Below, piece by piece: positions 1-11,693 of a stretch of 64,000 bases of DNA (position 1 is its first letter; each line of letters starts with the position of its first letter). The stretch spans positions 1 through 64,000 of the forward strand of contig JAAVTG010000524.1 in assembly GCA_011947345.1 (NCBI GenBank). The letters are read 5' to 3'. A program made the translations under genes and the position numbers. The DNA is from Phytophthora quininea (lineage: Eukaryota > Oomycota > Peronosporomycetes > Peronosporales > Peronosporaceae). The notes under the pieces were generated by a model. The model made no database searches. It was not told the DNA's origin and saw only the letters and a program-made list of their open reading frames with translations.

Positions 1-214
1 CACTGGGGAGACACCATGATCTCGCTGCACTCCTATCTGTATTCACGTCTGGCTTGCACCTTGGCTCTCAAAAATGGTCACTAGTTGCTGCCTTCGTCAT
101 GTATTCTTCCGCGTCTTGTTCCTAGACCTGGAGCTTCTGGCAGAACTCCAGAAAACTTCCTACCTCGAGTCGTGACACCGTGTCGTACACGAGCAGCATC
201 GTGCTCAAACGTAG

Positions 215-1053
215 TTGGACTTCGAGCTTGCGATAACAGCATTGAATCTTAACGATATTAACTGCCATGTTGGGTCGATATCGTTGGTTCCGTCTTATAT
301 TCGTTGCGTCGTCTCCCGTGAGGCTGGCAGCATTTTGCATCTACCGACAGGACAGCATGGTGGAGATCATTCCACGCGGAGTGACTGCTTTCGCCAGGTT
401 TTCAAAAACCCCTTGGACTACTTGATGCGCGCCGATGATGCCAACGAGGAGAAGGTTGATACTCCCAAGCCGACGCGGCCAGGAAGATCCGCCGCACCTT
501 GACTCCACTTGAAGGAGACATTTTGGAGCTGCGACTGTCCGTGAAGGTTCGCGTGCTTGGATCGGCTTGGACTGCCAGCTACACGTTCCGCCTTAACCCC
601 ATTTCGCTTGAACACATCGACATCGTGGAGACATACTCCGGGATGTCGACGAGAAAAGCAAGCGACGGCCAGGATCCCCCAACCCGACAAATTCCGGAGC
701 GAGTTTGTGTTCTTGAAGACGGATTCCGCCGTCCCGCCAGAAGTGGATCAAAACAAGCGGATCGGCTTCACTGGTAAGCCAAGCAACAGCGCTCTGCTTT
801 CACATGGAGGATACGAAGTACGCCTGCTGATTATACGGCGCGGGTCTTCTTGACGCCACGATCCAGCTGCGGACACGTCGAGCTGCTGAAAAACAATGAG
901 TTTACTGATCGTGAGCGAGTTGTCGGCCTGCGTAAGACCAGTGTCGTAACCATCCAGCAGTTTTGTAAGGACGACGAGCTCACGGTTGCTGTCACCGATA
1001 AGCACGGCGTCATTGACTGTGCCACCATCTCAATGGCCAAGATCGGAGAGTAA
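215..1053 (+). pseudogene. Decayed copy 1 of an unrecognised gene
   Basis: No family is recognised. Several short frames read as coding in succession: a segment ending near 460 with the pattern QVFKNPLDYLM, a segment from about 499 starting LTPLEGDILEL, one around 690-850 in another frame, and a last one at 850-1053. The same QVFKN-LDY and TPLEGD patterns recur in the same order about 1.1 kb downstream, so both stretches are taken as degenerate tandem copies of one gene. Frames change several times and no convincing start codon is visible. It could instead be one multi-exon gene with base errors; no clean intron borders were found. Confidence 0.3.
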
Positions 1054-1265
1054 AGTCACCTGAGTCGTTGAAGTCGGGTAATGTTGAAATCAAGTTCCCA
1101 ATTGTTTTGCTAACCTGAAACAGCGAATTCCGTGTAATATCGGCAACAAATATCCATCTTTCTCTACTCACTTGGGAATTTGCTGCACGAGAGAATCCAT
1201 CATGGCCGAGTTAACTCTGTGCGGGGTAACCGCGTTTGACCCCTCTACCCGCCCGATTTTGAGCA

Positions 1266-2185
1266 GTGCAGGCAAGCTCCGAATTCGGCTGGAACACCAA
1301 GAGAGCCAGAAGCAATGGTAAAATGCTGCTGTGGTGCATAATGAACTTGAAGACTGGTGAGAAGTGCCAACACAGGCACACGAACAACCTGGACGAAGCA
1401 GAGTATCTGTCGAACACAAACCGTCTTGGGGATGCTGTCGTCACCGACTATGCTGCGGTGCGTGCCACGGATCCACGAACCGAGAGGTGTCTTTCGCGAC
1501 TGCCCTTTTGCTTGACGCAGGTTTTCAAGAATTCGTTGGATTACTTCATGGAGCACGACGACGGCGAATAGCAACACCGAGACTTAGACGAGGGCCTTGT
1601 CCGCAACATAACCCCACTTGAAGGTGACGTGCTGCTGCTGGAGCTCACAAAGGCGACAAGCTAGCCTTGGCCATCAGCGACAATCCGGATGGCATCTTTG
1701 TTGATCTCACCTTGGCAAAGATCGCCTCAAATCCATTCAAGACCCGGCACGTCGCCGTAACTAACACTTCACCAATTCACTTTGAAAAATTCGCACGCGA
1801 CTCCACAGCACTGTCACCACTTTTTATCCCTGCCACCACTCCAGCAACTACCGGCAGATTATGTCGTCATTTCCACAGTTCATATCATTAAATCAATCTT
1901 CCACTGAAACAGGTCCCTCGTCTTGTACATGCAGATCCCCTCGACGCATACCGTCGTATGTGTCAAATGCACTCAACCACTGTGGATGTCGCCTTTGGCT
2001 TCAATCTGCAAATCTGCCACGTAGCAGGCCACTGCTTGTCTTGCAGTACTGGAATCGCTGCCAGTCCGCAACGCGAGAGCCTGGACAGCTACAGCGCTGT
2101 ACTGGGCGCGTCCTTGGGTCACAGCGACTTGGCTTCTGTACCGCCGATAGCTGACGAGCGTAGCTGGAAGGTATGTCTCCGTTGA
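1266..2185 (+). pseudogene. Decayed copy 2 of the same unrecognised gene
   Basis: This carries a segment ending near 1570 with QVFKNSLDYFM, then about 1609 ITPLEGDVLLLEL followed in another frame by DNPDGIFVDLTLAKI. Both patterns match the first copy upstream in order and spacing, which is the main evidence that the region was ever coding. The 3' part (1860-2185) is open in two overlapping frames but has no recognisable motif. No signal peptide or membrane segment is evident. Function unknown. Confidence 0.3.
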
Positions 2186-2347
2186 CAGTAACAAGCCACT
2201 GCCCGAGGAGTTACGGCGACCTCATCACAGCCAGAAGAACACCGGCATCACGATGGAAGATCGGGTTTTGATGAGCCCATAATTGGGTACCTTTTTCTTT
2301 TAGTATCAAAAAGTTTTACAAAAAAAAATCTCGGGCTGCAAACGCCA

Positions 2348-5300
2348 ATGGCTGCGCGGGGGACGAGGCCGCGCTGGCCGCCTCCAGCATCAACCAAGGT
2401 GGGGCTGTTGTGCCTTCCCTACGTCTGCGCTTTCTCCGCAAACGTCGGCAGTCGTCTACTAGCTGTCTACGACTGCAGAGGGCCGTATTCCCTGTTTGGT
2501 ACATTTTATTTTAACGATACTGTTTGGTTTTGTGTATTCTTATCAGAGCAACTGCTTCATGAACTGGAGAGCAAGTACCTGAGTCTCAAGAGCGACTTTT
2601 CGCTAGCGGAGAGCGACCGCCAGACACTCGCAGCTGACAAGAAGGCAGCGCGTACGTTCCAACCACTCCCAATCGTGTATCCGCAAGGTCGCCAACTGTT
2701 TTATTTACTAAATTTATTTTATTTTTGTTCAGAGGAGGAAGCGGAGAGAATATCCAAGCTCAACGCCGAACAGGAGGAAGAATTACGAGCGATTAAGCAG
2801 CAACTTCTGCAATTGACGACGGAGAAAGATGCGCTAACGTTCAAGCTTCAAACCACCACGTCGCTGGCGGACCGTCGCCTTTCCGAGGTGGAGGAGCTGC
2901 AGACGACAGTGAGAGAGCACAACAAAATGCTTGTGGAGGCTCAACGTCACGAGATGCAGGCGCTAGAGAGCTGCTAAGCAAGAAGCGCAAGTAGCGCCAT
3001 TGACTCATGCAGTAGAGCGAGCCAAAAGGAGACGGAAGCAGCGCAGCAACACACAGTGGCTGGAGACCCAGCTCAGTGAGAAGACCAAGACGGTGCAGGA
3101 GCTGCGGCTGGAGCTGGCCAAGCACACGCACGACTTTGAGGAGCTCAAGATGCGCAGCACGGAGGAGCTGACGTCGGCGAAACGCCAGTTGGAGAGCTCT
3201 CGCCTGGCGAATAAGAAGTTGGATAACGCATTGATTAAGAGTAAGGAGGCGCTGAAGGATCTACATGCAGCAAAGGTGCACGACGAGGAGTCGCTGCAGA
3301 ACGAGCTGGGTGCACAGCGCCGTCTTGCAGCACTCTACCAGGAGTCCGCGGCGGACGCTTCTGCACGAGTGACCGAGTTGCAGACGTTGACAGATTCACT
3401 GCGACAGTCGCTAGCGGAATCGGAACAGGCGCTAGCACGTGAAACGGAGCGAACGAAGGAGCAGGTTGAGCATCTTTTCCGTCAGCAGGCAGAGAGCTCA
3501 GAAGCGCGCATTGAAGCGCTACAGGATGACCTACAGAACGCCGAACAAAAGATCGCGGAATTGGAGAAAAAGAAGATCTTGTCGCTCCAAAAGGCTAGCG
3601 CGGTTGCTGATCTGTCCTCGGCAGCGGGTGAAGCTCATTTGGCTGCCCATGGCCTTACCCCCAAGCAGATGTACGACCACATCCTTGAGCTGGAAGAAGC
3701 GCTGCAATCTGAGCGCAACGAGAAGGACAAGCTGCAGCTGTACATGGACCGCATTGTCAGGGAAGTGCAGGAGAAGGCGCCTGTGCTGATGGGCTTGCGG
3801 TTGGAGCACGAACGTACAGTTGCGAGCCACACACAATTGAGTGAGCGTCTTGACCACTGCATGCAGGAGTTGGCCAAGAGCAAGAGCAACGAGCAGTTGG
3901 CCGTGAAGGAGAAGCACGCATTCGAGAAGAAGTGCAAGTCGCTTGCTCAGAGCGTGGACGATCTATCGCGTCAGGTGCAACACCTGCTGTTCCGTTCTCC
4001 GGGCGAGCAGCATCAACAATTCGGCCACTATCAGTCAAACGAATCCGCGTCGGAAAATTTGGTAGTGTTTAAAGACGTCGAGGAGCTGCAGATGCGCAAC
4101 CAACAATTGCTAACTGTCATTCGCGAGCTCACTGAGATGACGAAGCAGAAGGGCGGTGAAGCTCAGTAGTGGTGCTAGCGATGCTGGATCGATGGATTCG
4201 TCGACGCACTTAATCATCACTGCCGATTCGGATGAGGAGCTGGACCAGATCGGAGCTTCCGGTGCGATCAAGAAGAGGTTGTCTTTGGCGCGCAAGGAAA
4301 TTCAAGAGCTACACAGTGAGCGGGAGCAGGAGCGGGAGATGATCGCTGCCATTGTAAAACAACGTGACATGTACCGCGTGCTGCTTGCACAGTCCGACAC
4401 GAAATTCCTGGGTGGTGGCGCGGAACCGGGTAGTGCTAGTGTGCAAGACAGTATTGTCCCAGCCGAAAGGGCTCAAAATCGTCGTGGCTCATTAGATATT
4501 GTTGAGAGTCGGAAACTTCGCGAGGTTCAACTGGAGTTTGAAGACTACAAGAAGGAGAAGCAGGCGAGTTTGAAGATGTTGCAAGAGAGTCTGGAGCAGG
4601 AGCGGTCCAAGAGCTCCGAGGCAAGATTGGCTCAGATGCAGGCCCAAGTCGAAGCTACGTGCAACAAGGAACGCTACGAAGCCTCCGAGGGACGATGCCA
4701 AAACGCTGAGAACGAGGTTGTGCGCTTGCGATCCAAAGCAGACCAACTTAACTCTTTGATCTTACAGCACCAGCAGATGCTCGCCAGCACAGAGGCGAAG
4801 CTCGATGCCGCTACGTCGCGTCTGCAGAGTGTGACGGTCGAAAAGGATGCGGCAGTGCGCGAGACAGAGTTCTTGCGCAAGAACGAGGAGAAGATCCAGC
4901 AGGAGTTGACCACCGTGCGGCTCGATAACACGAATGTGCTACAACTGATGGAGTCGACTCGTCGCATGGAAAGCGGTCGGGAGGAGCGCGACCGTCGCGA
5001 GATTGAGACGTTGACGAAAAAGGTCACCACTCTAGAAACGAGGCTGCAGGATGCGTACGAGAAGTTTGATGCGAAGGAGGTTACAAGTGGAGCACAGGTG
5101 TTAACGGCGGAGAGAGAGAAGCAAGCCGCTTTGGCCGAGCTTGCGAAGTTGAAGGAAACACACAGCCAGTTGAAGGAGCAATTGGCGCGGCTTGAAGAGC
5201 AGAAGAATGGCTTGGAGAGCAAGGCGACGCTTCTAGAAAAGGAGAGTACGCACTTGCGCGAGCAGCTTCGAAAGGGAGCGAGTGCCGCTGCGGCGGAACG

Positions 5301-8276
5301 TGTCGCTGCACTTGAGGTTCAGCTGCGAGATGCCCAACGGGCAGGCTTCTCTTGTGTCGAGGAAGACTTTAACGGAAGGGATGACCAAGTACAAGGCGCT
5401 GGCGGAAGCCAGTGAGAAGAGCTTGGCTGAACTGTCCAGTGCCAGTGAGAAGTGGAAGCAAAGCGAGGCGGAGAAGGTCGAGGCACTCGAGAAGACTCGC
5501 GACCGTTTGAACGAGGAACTGGCAAAGGCTCGCGCCGAGCTGAAGGAGCACATTGCTGAGAACAACACGCTGCGGGAGGAGGTCGACAAGGTCGAGCAAA
5601 CCCACAAGCACGTGGCTTTCGAAGCGACGGAGAAGCAAAAGATGCTGCAACTCCAGGCGGACAGCGCCGTGCAGCAGATGAACAGTGTCCGTGAGGAGAT
5701 GGAAAGGCTGAAGCACGACCTCGACTCCACACAGGAAAACTACGAACGCGAACTGCAGCTGCATGCGGCTGAAGTCGCCAAGGCGTCAGCGACTCGCAAG
5801 GAAATGGAGGAAGTCCGTAAGGCCACTCGCGAGCGCGAGCTCGAAGTCACGACATTGAATGCCAAGGTTCAGTCGATTGAGAAGGAGGCACAGATCAAGT
5901 TGGAAGCGTTGCAGAAGCGTCTCGATGAAGCGATTGAGGCGAAGAATGCCGTCGCAGAGCAGAACAAGCTGCTGCACTCTCAACTTCAGCACGCTGCAGC
6001 CCAAGTGCGCCGTGCTCACGAGCAAGAACTGTTGAAGGGGACATCGAGTAGGCAACAGGAGGCAGGCGAAGGAGCGCCTGCTTCAATGCACAGGAGAAGG
6101 AGATCGACGACCTCCGAAGCGTCATTGCCTACTTACGTCGAGAGAGCGAGATCGCCGAGTCGAAGCAGGAGCTCGCACAGCAAGAGCTGCAGCGCGGACG
6201 TGCCCAGATTTTCAGTTTAGAGTCCACGATCGAAAGACTTCGTGGCGAGATCAAATCTTTGACCGATGCAGCTGCAGCTGGCAACAAGGCTGCGTTGACA
6301 TCAGTTGACGATGAGAAGCGCGTCGCTCAGCTAGAACAGCTCAGTCTGTTGCGCGAGAGCAACGCAACGCTGCGAGACGAGAACCAGAAGAGCTTGGCGA
6401 AGCTCAAGCAAGAGGAAGCGAAGCTTCGCGCCTTGGAGGCCAAGCTGGTGCCACTTCAGAACACCGAAGCGTCTCTAAAGACGCAGGTAGCCTCGTTAAA
6501 GCAGGAGATTGTGACGTTGAACGACGCCAATAAGCGATGGAAGCAGCGGGTGGATCAGTTGGTAGAGAAATACCAGCAGATCGACCCTGCCGAGCACGAC
6601 AAGGTCATTGCTGAAAAGAGGCTCTGACGAAGGAGCTTTCGGAGCTCAAGGCCGAACAGACTACGCTAAAGGCAGAACTAGAGACACTTCGGTCGAGTGG
6701 CGGCAAGGAGCTTGAGGAGGAGAAGAAGAAGGTGGAGAACTGGAGTAAACAGTATGAACGCATCAAGGGGTTCGCCAAGAACTGGAAGAACAAGGCCGAG
6801 TCACTGACAAAGCAGTTAGCCGAGAAGAACAAGGAAGCGGAGGAGCGAGCCGCGGCGATCACCACGCTCGAGACAAAGCTCAGTAGTGTTCAGGCGCAGA
6901 TTGCCGCTGTGACGACGGAAAAGACCGCGCTAGAGACCAAGTTGGCGGCTTCCGAAGCTGCTAAGCAGGAAAGCGCCGCAACTGCGAGCGGCGCGACGGC
7001 GTCTTGGGAGAAGGAGCGGCAGAATCTGAAGGCGCAATTAGAACTCGAGACAAAGAAGAGCACCCAGCTCAAGGAGTTTAACGCCAAGCTCATGTCGGGA
7101 CTGAAAAACTTGAAGAAGGAAAACAGCGAGCTGAAGGACCACGCAACGAGCGCGTCTCAACCTGCTGCCGGACAGGCGAAAACTCCTGTGCCTTCCCCTC
7201 CTGGGTCGCCGCCTCAACCAACTCCTGCTACGACAGCCACTCCGACAAAGGACTTGGCGAAGCCTACGACGGCTCCAGCGCCACTGTTCTCGTCACCAAA
7301 GCTGGCTGCTAAACCGGAGCCAGTGCCGCAGCAATCCACCATAACTGCGTCCGAAACAAAGGTCGCAGAAACAAAGACCATCGCTACTTCGGCGGCACCA
7401 CCACTTCCACCGGCTACTAGTGCAAGCACGATGACCCCAGCAACGGCAGCTACGTCAACCACGACGGTCACAGCGCCTACGGGTCCTACAACTACTACGG
7501 CGTTGTCAAAGACTGTAGTGCCGACGACCACAGCCACTACCCCACGCCTCCTGCGCCTTCATCTGCATCCCCAGCACCCACGGCAGCAGCACCGCAAAAG
7601 ACTGCCGAGGCGACTGAGTCGGCTGCGTTGACGACAGAGGAAACGCTGCGTCTGTTTGCCTTGAGATCCATCAAGAAGCAGGTGGGCGGAGCAGCGCGAT
7701 TTACGCCCTCAAAGGCTGCTGCTACCGCCGCCGAAGTTAGTGAGGCCAAGGCTGCTCCAGAAAGTGATGCTACGCCTGGCACCACGGGTGCGGCGAATGT
7801 ATCGACTGGTGGTGGGGGCTTTGGTGCCTTCGGATCGGGTGGTGCGAGTGGACTGGTCTTTGGCAAGCCAGGGATCTCCCTACCGGTGCCATCTCCGCCA
7901 TCACCAGGCTCGTCGCTCCAATCCCACGCCTTTTCTCATGTCGGAGACGCTGCGACTGCGCCAGCTCCTGAGGCTCAGCGTCGCAGTCAACGTCTGGCTC
8001 GGTTTGCAGCTGGAGGAGACGCTGCTCCGACTGTGCCAACGACTACTGGGACGGCGCTGACGAAGCGGCCTCTCAGTGGCGCGTCTGATGCAACTCCTTC
8101 GGTGCAGAAGATCGCCAAGACGAGCGAACCAATCGACCAAGAGCACCATCGTGACGATCACGTCGAGCGCTACTACGGACAGTGACACTGCGACTGCAGC
8201 GTCGGAAGGAAAGCAAGAAGACACGCCTCCTGCGCAGAATGACGCGGAGGCCCCGTCCGACCCGCAGACACAATAG
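2348..8276 (+). CDS. TPR: TPR/Mlp1-type nuclear-basket nucleoporin (several frame breaks)
   Basis: Long coiled-coil protein of about 1,900 residues, comparable to yeast Mlp1 and somewhat shorter than human TPR, expected at the nuclear basket of the nuclear pore in mRNA export and spindle checkpoint roles. Diagnostic family patterns are FKDVEELQMRNQQLLTVIREL (4068-4130), RKEIQELHSEREQE followed by IVKQRDMYRVLL (4290-4390), and a DLRSVIAYLRRESEIA stretch (about 6100-6150). Nearly everything to about 7100 is heptad-like coiled coil; the tail is Pro/Ala/Thr/Ser rich with FG-like glycines near 7820. Two introns are visible: 2399-2546, ending TTATCAG, and 2652-2732, GTACGT...TTCAG. The frame shifts near 2360 (G run), 2965, 4160, 5345, 6080, 6620, 7545 and 8130, with no in-frame nonsense between them. 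Confidence 0.9.
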
Positions 8277-8671
8277 GGCGAAGTTGCTTTGTGGTGAACA
8301 CGTTTTATGGCTTACGATTTCCAAGTGCTGCGGACTATCCTACTCTGTTGAAAGGCTTTGGGACACGCATAAGTGAGACTGCTTAGTGCTGATCCCAACT
8401 GGGAAATGTGTCCGCATGTTGACGAGGAACGTTTTGTGAGAATGTTTACGTCGAATAAAAGCTGAAGCAAAATCCACATCAAGTGCAAGAGCAAAGCATA
8501 TCGTCGATGATGTTTCTCGTGGGGCGTTCGCAATCTCCATTTTGAACTGTAATTTTTGCCGAGCAAGCCGCTCACATAGCCTATGCGATCGGCTCACAGC
8601 TGGCAAATCGCTTCCAAGCCTCTTCCGGATCCCAGCTTGAGCTGGCCGTCAATTCGTCATGCAGCAAAAAT

Positions 8672-8692
8672 ATTGTTCAGTCCGAAATTTAC
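8672..8692 (+). promoter_or_regulatory. Initiator/FPR-like core promoter of effector 1
   Basis: TTCAGTCCGAAATTTAC at 8675-8691 resembles the oomycete initiator (YTCANTYY) joined to the flanking promoter region (AWTTT-type). It lies about 40 bases before the chosen ATG at 8716, a normal spacing for short oomycete leaders. The rest of 8277-8670 holds only the nucleoporin 3' flank and no gene. Confidence 0.4.
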
Positions 8693-8715
8693 TTTCCTTC
8701 GTCACCACCCACGAC

Positions 8716-9503
8716 ATGCGGGTAACAGTAATGCTGGTGGTGGCTGTGACCTCAGTGTTGGCCGTTGGCAGCGATGCTGCTGCCGTGTCCAAGAATGTCG
8801 AGGGTGCTCAAGCTTCCGTGAAAGCAACGCTTGGTGTCTCCAGCGACAGGCGATTCCTGAGAGTTAACAAGGAAGACGAGACCGAGGAAGAGAGGGGCTG
8901 GCTTATAAAGCTGTTCCAGAAGTCGTCCGCGTCTTTGAAGAAATCCGAGTCCGCCAAATTGCTGGCCAACGGGCAGTCGCAGAAGACTCTGACGAGGGCG
9001 CAGTCCTCGAATGTGTTAGCGGCTTCCAAGAGGAACACGGCCTTAGCGACCTCCAAGTCTATGAGTGCGAAGCAAGCTGATATGGAAAAGAGGGCGCAGA
9101 TTGCCATAGCGACTGCATTGAAGGCCAAAGCGAAGCTTGAAGGCGGTGTCAAGGTCAAACCGAAACCTGTAACCGAGGAAAAGTGGTGACCCCAAAAACG
9201 TTTTTCCGAGACAACAACTTGGCAAATGTGGACCGTTCGGACCCCAAGTGGGCCGAGTACAGTGCACTGAAGGAGAAGTTCAGGAGGCGGGGAAATACGG
9301 CACCAGAAAAAAACACAGCTGCTGGCGGAGCTGAAAAAGTGGACGCAGGAGCTGTCCAGCTAAATAGATACGAACTTGTACAGGCCATCTCGTTTATCAT
9401 GCACAGAAAGCAATGTGCTTTCTGTCATCAACTGAAAATCTTGCTGGGCTTGGTGATGTGCCGTCTACATGCAGTAATGCGACGAACGAGCCACTTCAGC
9501 TAG
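8716..9503 (+). CDS. RxLR-EER secreted effector 1 (frame break near 9180)
   Basis: Predicted secreted host-targeted effector. The ATG at 8716 gives a clean signal peptide (MRVTVMLVV to about residue 20); an upstream in-frame ATG at 8659 would bury it. RFLR sits at residues 46-49 and EER at 58-60, the canonical order and spacing. The body is rich in Lys/Ser/Ala repeats. The frame ends at 9189, but the frame entered through the A run at 9179-9182 continues with a TPKTFFRDNN and DPKWAEYSALKE segment. That segment is shared with effector 2, so the true C terminus lies in it (to about 9380-9503). Host target unknown; no WY fold is obvious. Confidence 0.75.
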
Positions 9504-9857
9504 TTCACAGTCTTCAATGTCGCCACGTTCGCGAGACTTCGCAGTGCGTCGCCGATATAGAACGATCGCACCGACGATCAATGTCACCACAACGACTGCA
9601 GCTGCGATCCCTCCGTACATCTCAACACGAGAAGAACAACCTTGACTGCTGGCATCGGAGCTTCCATGAGCGCAGTGACGATTGATGTCCTTGGTACTTC
9701 TCTTCGTGAATGTTTTTGTCATGTCGTCACTTGTCTTCGTGAATGCTTTCGTCAAACCGTCCATATCCCTAACGATTCCGACACGCGCAGAAGGTTTGTG
9801 CAGTTGGCTGCGAGTTGTCGAGTGCTGTACTTGCGGACCAGCAAGCGTTGGGTCCAT
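9465..9857 (-). CDS. Small single-pass membrane protein, hypothetical
   Basis: Starts at the ATG at 9857; about 130 residues. The N-terminal half is polar and contains a short imperfect repeat (LTKAFTKTSDDM / TKTFTKRSTKDI). A hydrophobic segment of about 22 residues follows (GGIAAAVVVVTLIVGAIVLY) and then RRR, which suggests a membrane anchor with a short basic cytosolic tail. No signal peptide is visible at this start, so it may be the last part of a longer secreted or type I protein whose 5' part is lost or in another frame. No family recognised. It faces effector 1 tail to tail and overlaps its uncertain 3' end. Confidence 0.4.
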   Translation of the reverse strand: MDPTLAGPQVQHSTTRSQLHKPSARVGIVRDMDGLTKAFTKTSDDMTKTFTKRSTKDINRHCAHGSSDASSQGCSSRVEMYGGIAAAVVVVTLIVGAIVLYRRRTAKSRERGDIEDCELAEVARSSHYCM

Positions 9858-9984
9858 CAAGCGGTTCGTTTAACGATATCGGCGTGGTGCTGGATATCCA
9901 ACGTACATATGAAGCAAAGAGCGTAACTGCACAAACCATCAATTACTGTAGTCTGTCTCTATCGCCCAACGCCAAACGACGGGT

Positions 9985-10778
9985 TTACTGCCATTGCACT
10001 GACCTCGCAGCGTCTTGGTCTGTAAGAAGTAGGCTAATCGACAGTTTGCCAACCGACGTAAGCTTCTCTGGGTTGACTCCCAGCACCATCGCCACCATGG
10101 CCAGCAAATACACGCCAGTGTCCAACAAACCCTCCTCCTAGCTCTTTCTTCCACAGTCTCTCATTGTCACGAGCAAAGGCGAACCCTTTTCCAGCCTGAA
10201 CGTGATGAACTTCCCAATCTCCTTGCCCGCCAGCAGTTGACGAACGAAGCGGGTGGCTGGGAAAAACGCAGTTCACATGCCTTCCATAAGGAAAAGGCGT
10301 TTCTCTCGAGCGAGGGCGATCACTTCGGCCGCCTGCCCCGAGCTCATTGCCATGGGCTCCTCCACTAAAACGTGCTTGCCATGTTGCAGCGCCAACTTGA
10401 TGTGCTCAAAGTGGCTGGGGTGTAAAGTTCCAACGTATATGATGTCGATAACGGGATCACTGCACAAATATTCATAGGAATCGTAGGCCCGAGTTACGCC
10501 TGAACAAGAAAAAATAATCCGACATGCGTCCCATATTTATAACACGTACCGAATTTAGCAGCGAACGCTTGCGCGCTGTCAAGAGATCGAGCAGCGCACG
10601 CTTGGAAGGAGACCAAGTGTAGGGACTGGATGACCGCCGCAAAGTCGTTGGAGATGCTTCCGCAGCCGAGAAAGCCCCAGCGCAGCGGGGACGTATTTGA
10701 GCCCGACCATGCTGGAGAAGTTAAAATGGGGAATGTTTGCACTATCCTGCGCGGTTGGAAAATGATAATGCGAGACAC
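9985..10778 (-). pseudogene. Gfo/Idh/MocA oxidoreductase (dihydrodiol dehydrogenase-like), decayed
   Basis: The N-terminal Rossmann fold is clear: LRWGFLGCGSISNDF is the NADP-binding glycine motif, followed by the HVLVEEPMA motif (EKP in most relatives). A 50-base intron fits at 10500-10549 (GTACGT...TTCAG). The usual Trp after MEGM is an in-frame TGA at 10273-10275. The conserved FFPATRFVRQLL region follows in the same frame, then two further frame shifts lead to GGGLLDTGVYLLAMV. The reading ends at a TAA at 9985-9987, well short of the usual length of about 330-350 residues. A nonsense codon, frame shifts and a missing C terminus together mark a real pseudogene, unlike most shifted genes in the window. 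Confidence 0.7.
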
Positions 10779-11245
10779 TTCAAGAGCGAGAGCAATTGGT
10801 CCAAGAGGAAACGAATTGCGCCGTCGCCGTCAGGTGTTGGCGCCGGATCCGCAGACTGGCTGCCCATCTCTTTGGCAATGATAAGCCCGACTTTCTTGGC
10901 TACGTGCGCCATGTAGGTCTTCAGAGTCTTGATGGTCGTGCCTTTCATCGACACCAGCGCACGTGTCATCTTGTTGTTTTCTACTTCTGTGATTGAAAAT
11001 CCAGTCCATCCATTGGTAGATATTGAGCGTGATTTCGTCAACAAACAGCATGGCAATTGTTGACGCTGCTGCCTGGTGACCAGCGAACTCGGCAGCGTAG
11101 TCGGGATGCTTTGCGCTGAGATGACTTAGCGAGTCGCTATAACCTGTGCCAGGGGTTGCTTGTGAGACCGGCCACACTTCCTGCATTTGAAGTTGTCTTC
11201 TCCGATGTCGGTGTAGAAGAATGAGCAGACTTGACGGGATGACAT
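10742..11245 (-). mobile_element. hAT-type transposase remnant with BED zinc finger
   Basis: Starting at an ATG at 11245, the minus strand reads a short N terminus with CRKCG, then (one frame shift later) a HLSAKHPDY segment. Together these make a C-x2-C...H-x4-H BED-type finger. After it come YQWMDWIF, then in a third frame NNKMTRALVSMKGTTIKTLKTYM, the patterns seen after the BED finger in oomycete hAT transposases. The catalytic core and C terminus are absent and no terminal inverted repeats were found. The remnant abuts, head to tail, the decayed oxidoreductase. Confidence 0.55.
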
Positions 11246-11693
11246 CAGGTGCTGGCTTGGGGGAGAGTGTCAGTATTGCTCGAGAGGCTCAAATTCGTGA
11301 ATGCCATTGCAAATAAAGCTGCCGGCGGACACTGCCAAAAATTGACTGGAGGACAGCCACCAACAGTGGGTGGACACAGAAAGTAACAGTCGAAAAATAC
11401 AATCGTATTTATATGAATTGTGTATTATACTACTGCTAATAAAAACAATAATAACTCATAATGAACGGCGAACACCAACGCCAGCACTTCTCGTAAATGT
11501 CGGGAAGATCTCCGCTGCGAGGTGAAGCGGAGCCTCAGAGAGCCCCTGCCATCGCCCTACGCGCAAGTGTTCGTGCCGTACTCGAGTTGACCGCCGCTCT
11601 ACGGCTCCAACGGGCTGAACAACGCAGGAACATCTCGAACTAAAACTAAAATCACACCCGCAATTTGCCTTGCAGTTCGCAAGTCAAGCCAAA
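11246..11693. other. Spacer without recognised gene
   Basis: No gene is supported. A strongly AT-rich patch lies at about 11395-11465; the rest has ordinary composition. It sits between the hAT remnant and PWC copy A and may include the copy A promoter. Confidence 0.5.

Noticed and set aside
3531..5764. Long minus-strand open frames (up to 182 codons) across the nucleoporin gene
   Set aside because: They mirror the plus-strand coiled-coil codon pattern, are rich in Leu/Ser/Arg and carry no domain; shadows of the real gene.
4100..8200. Introns as the explanation for the nucleoporin frame changes
   Set aside because: Only 2399-2546 and 2652-2732 have proper GT...AG borders and pyrimidine tracts; at the other breaks coding similarity is continuous to within a few bases.
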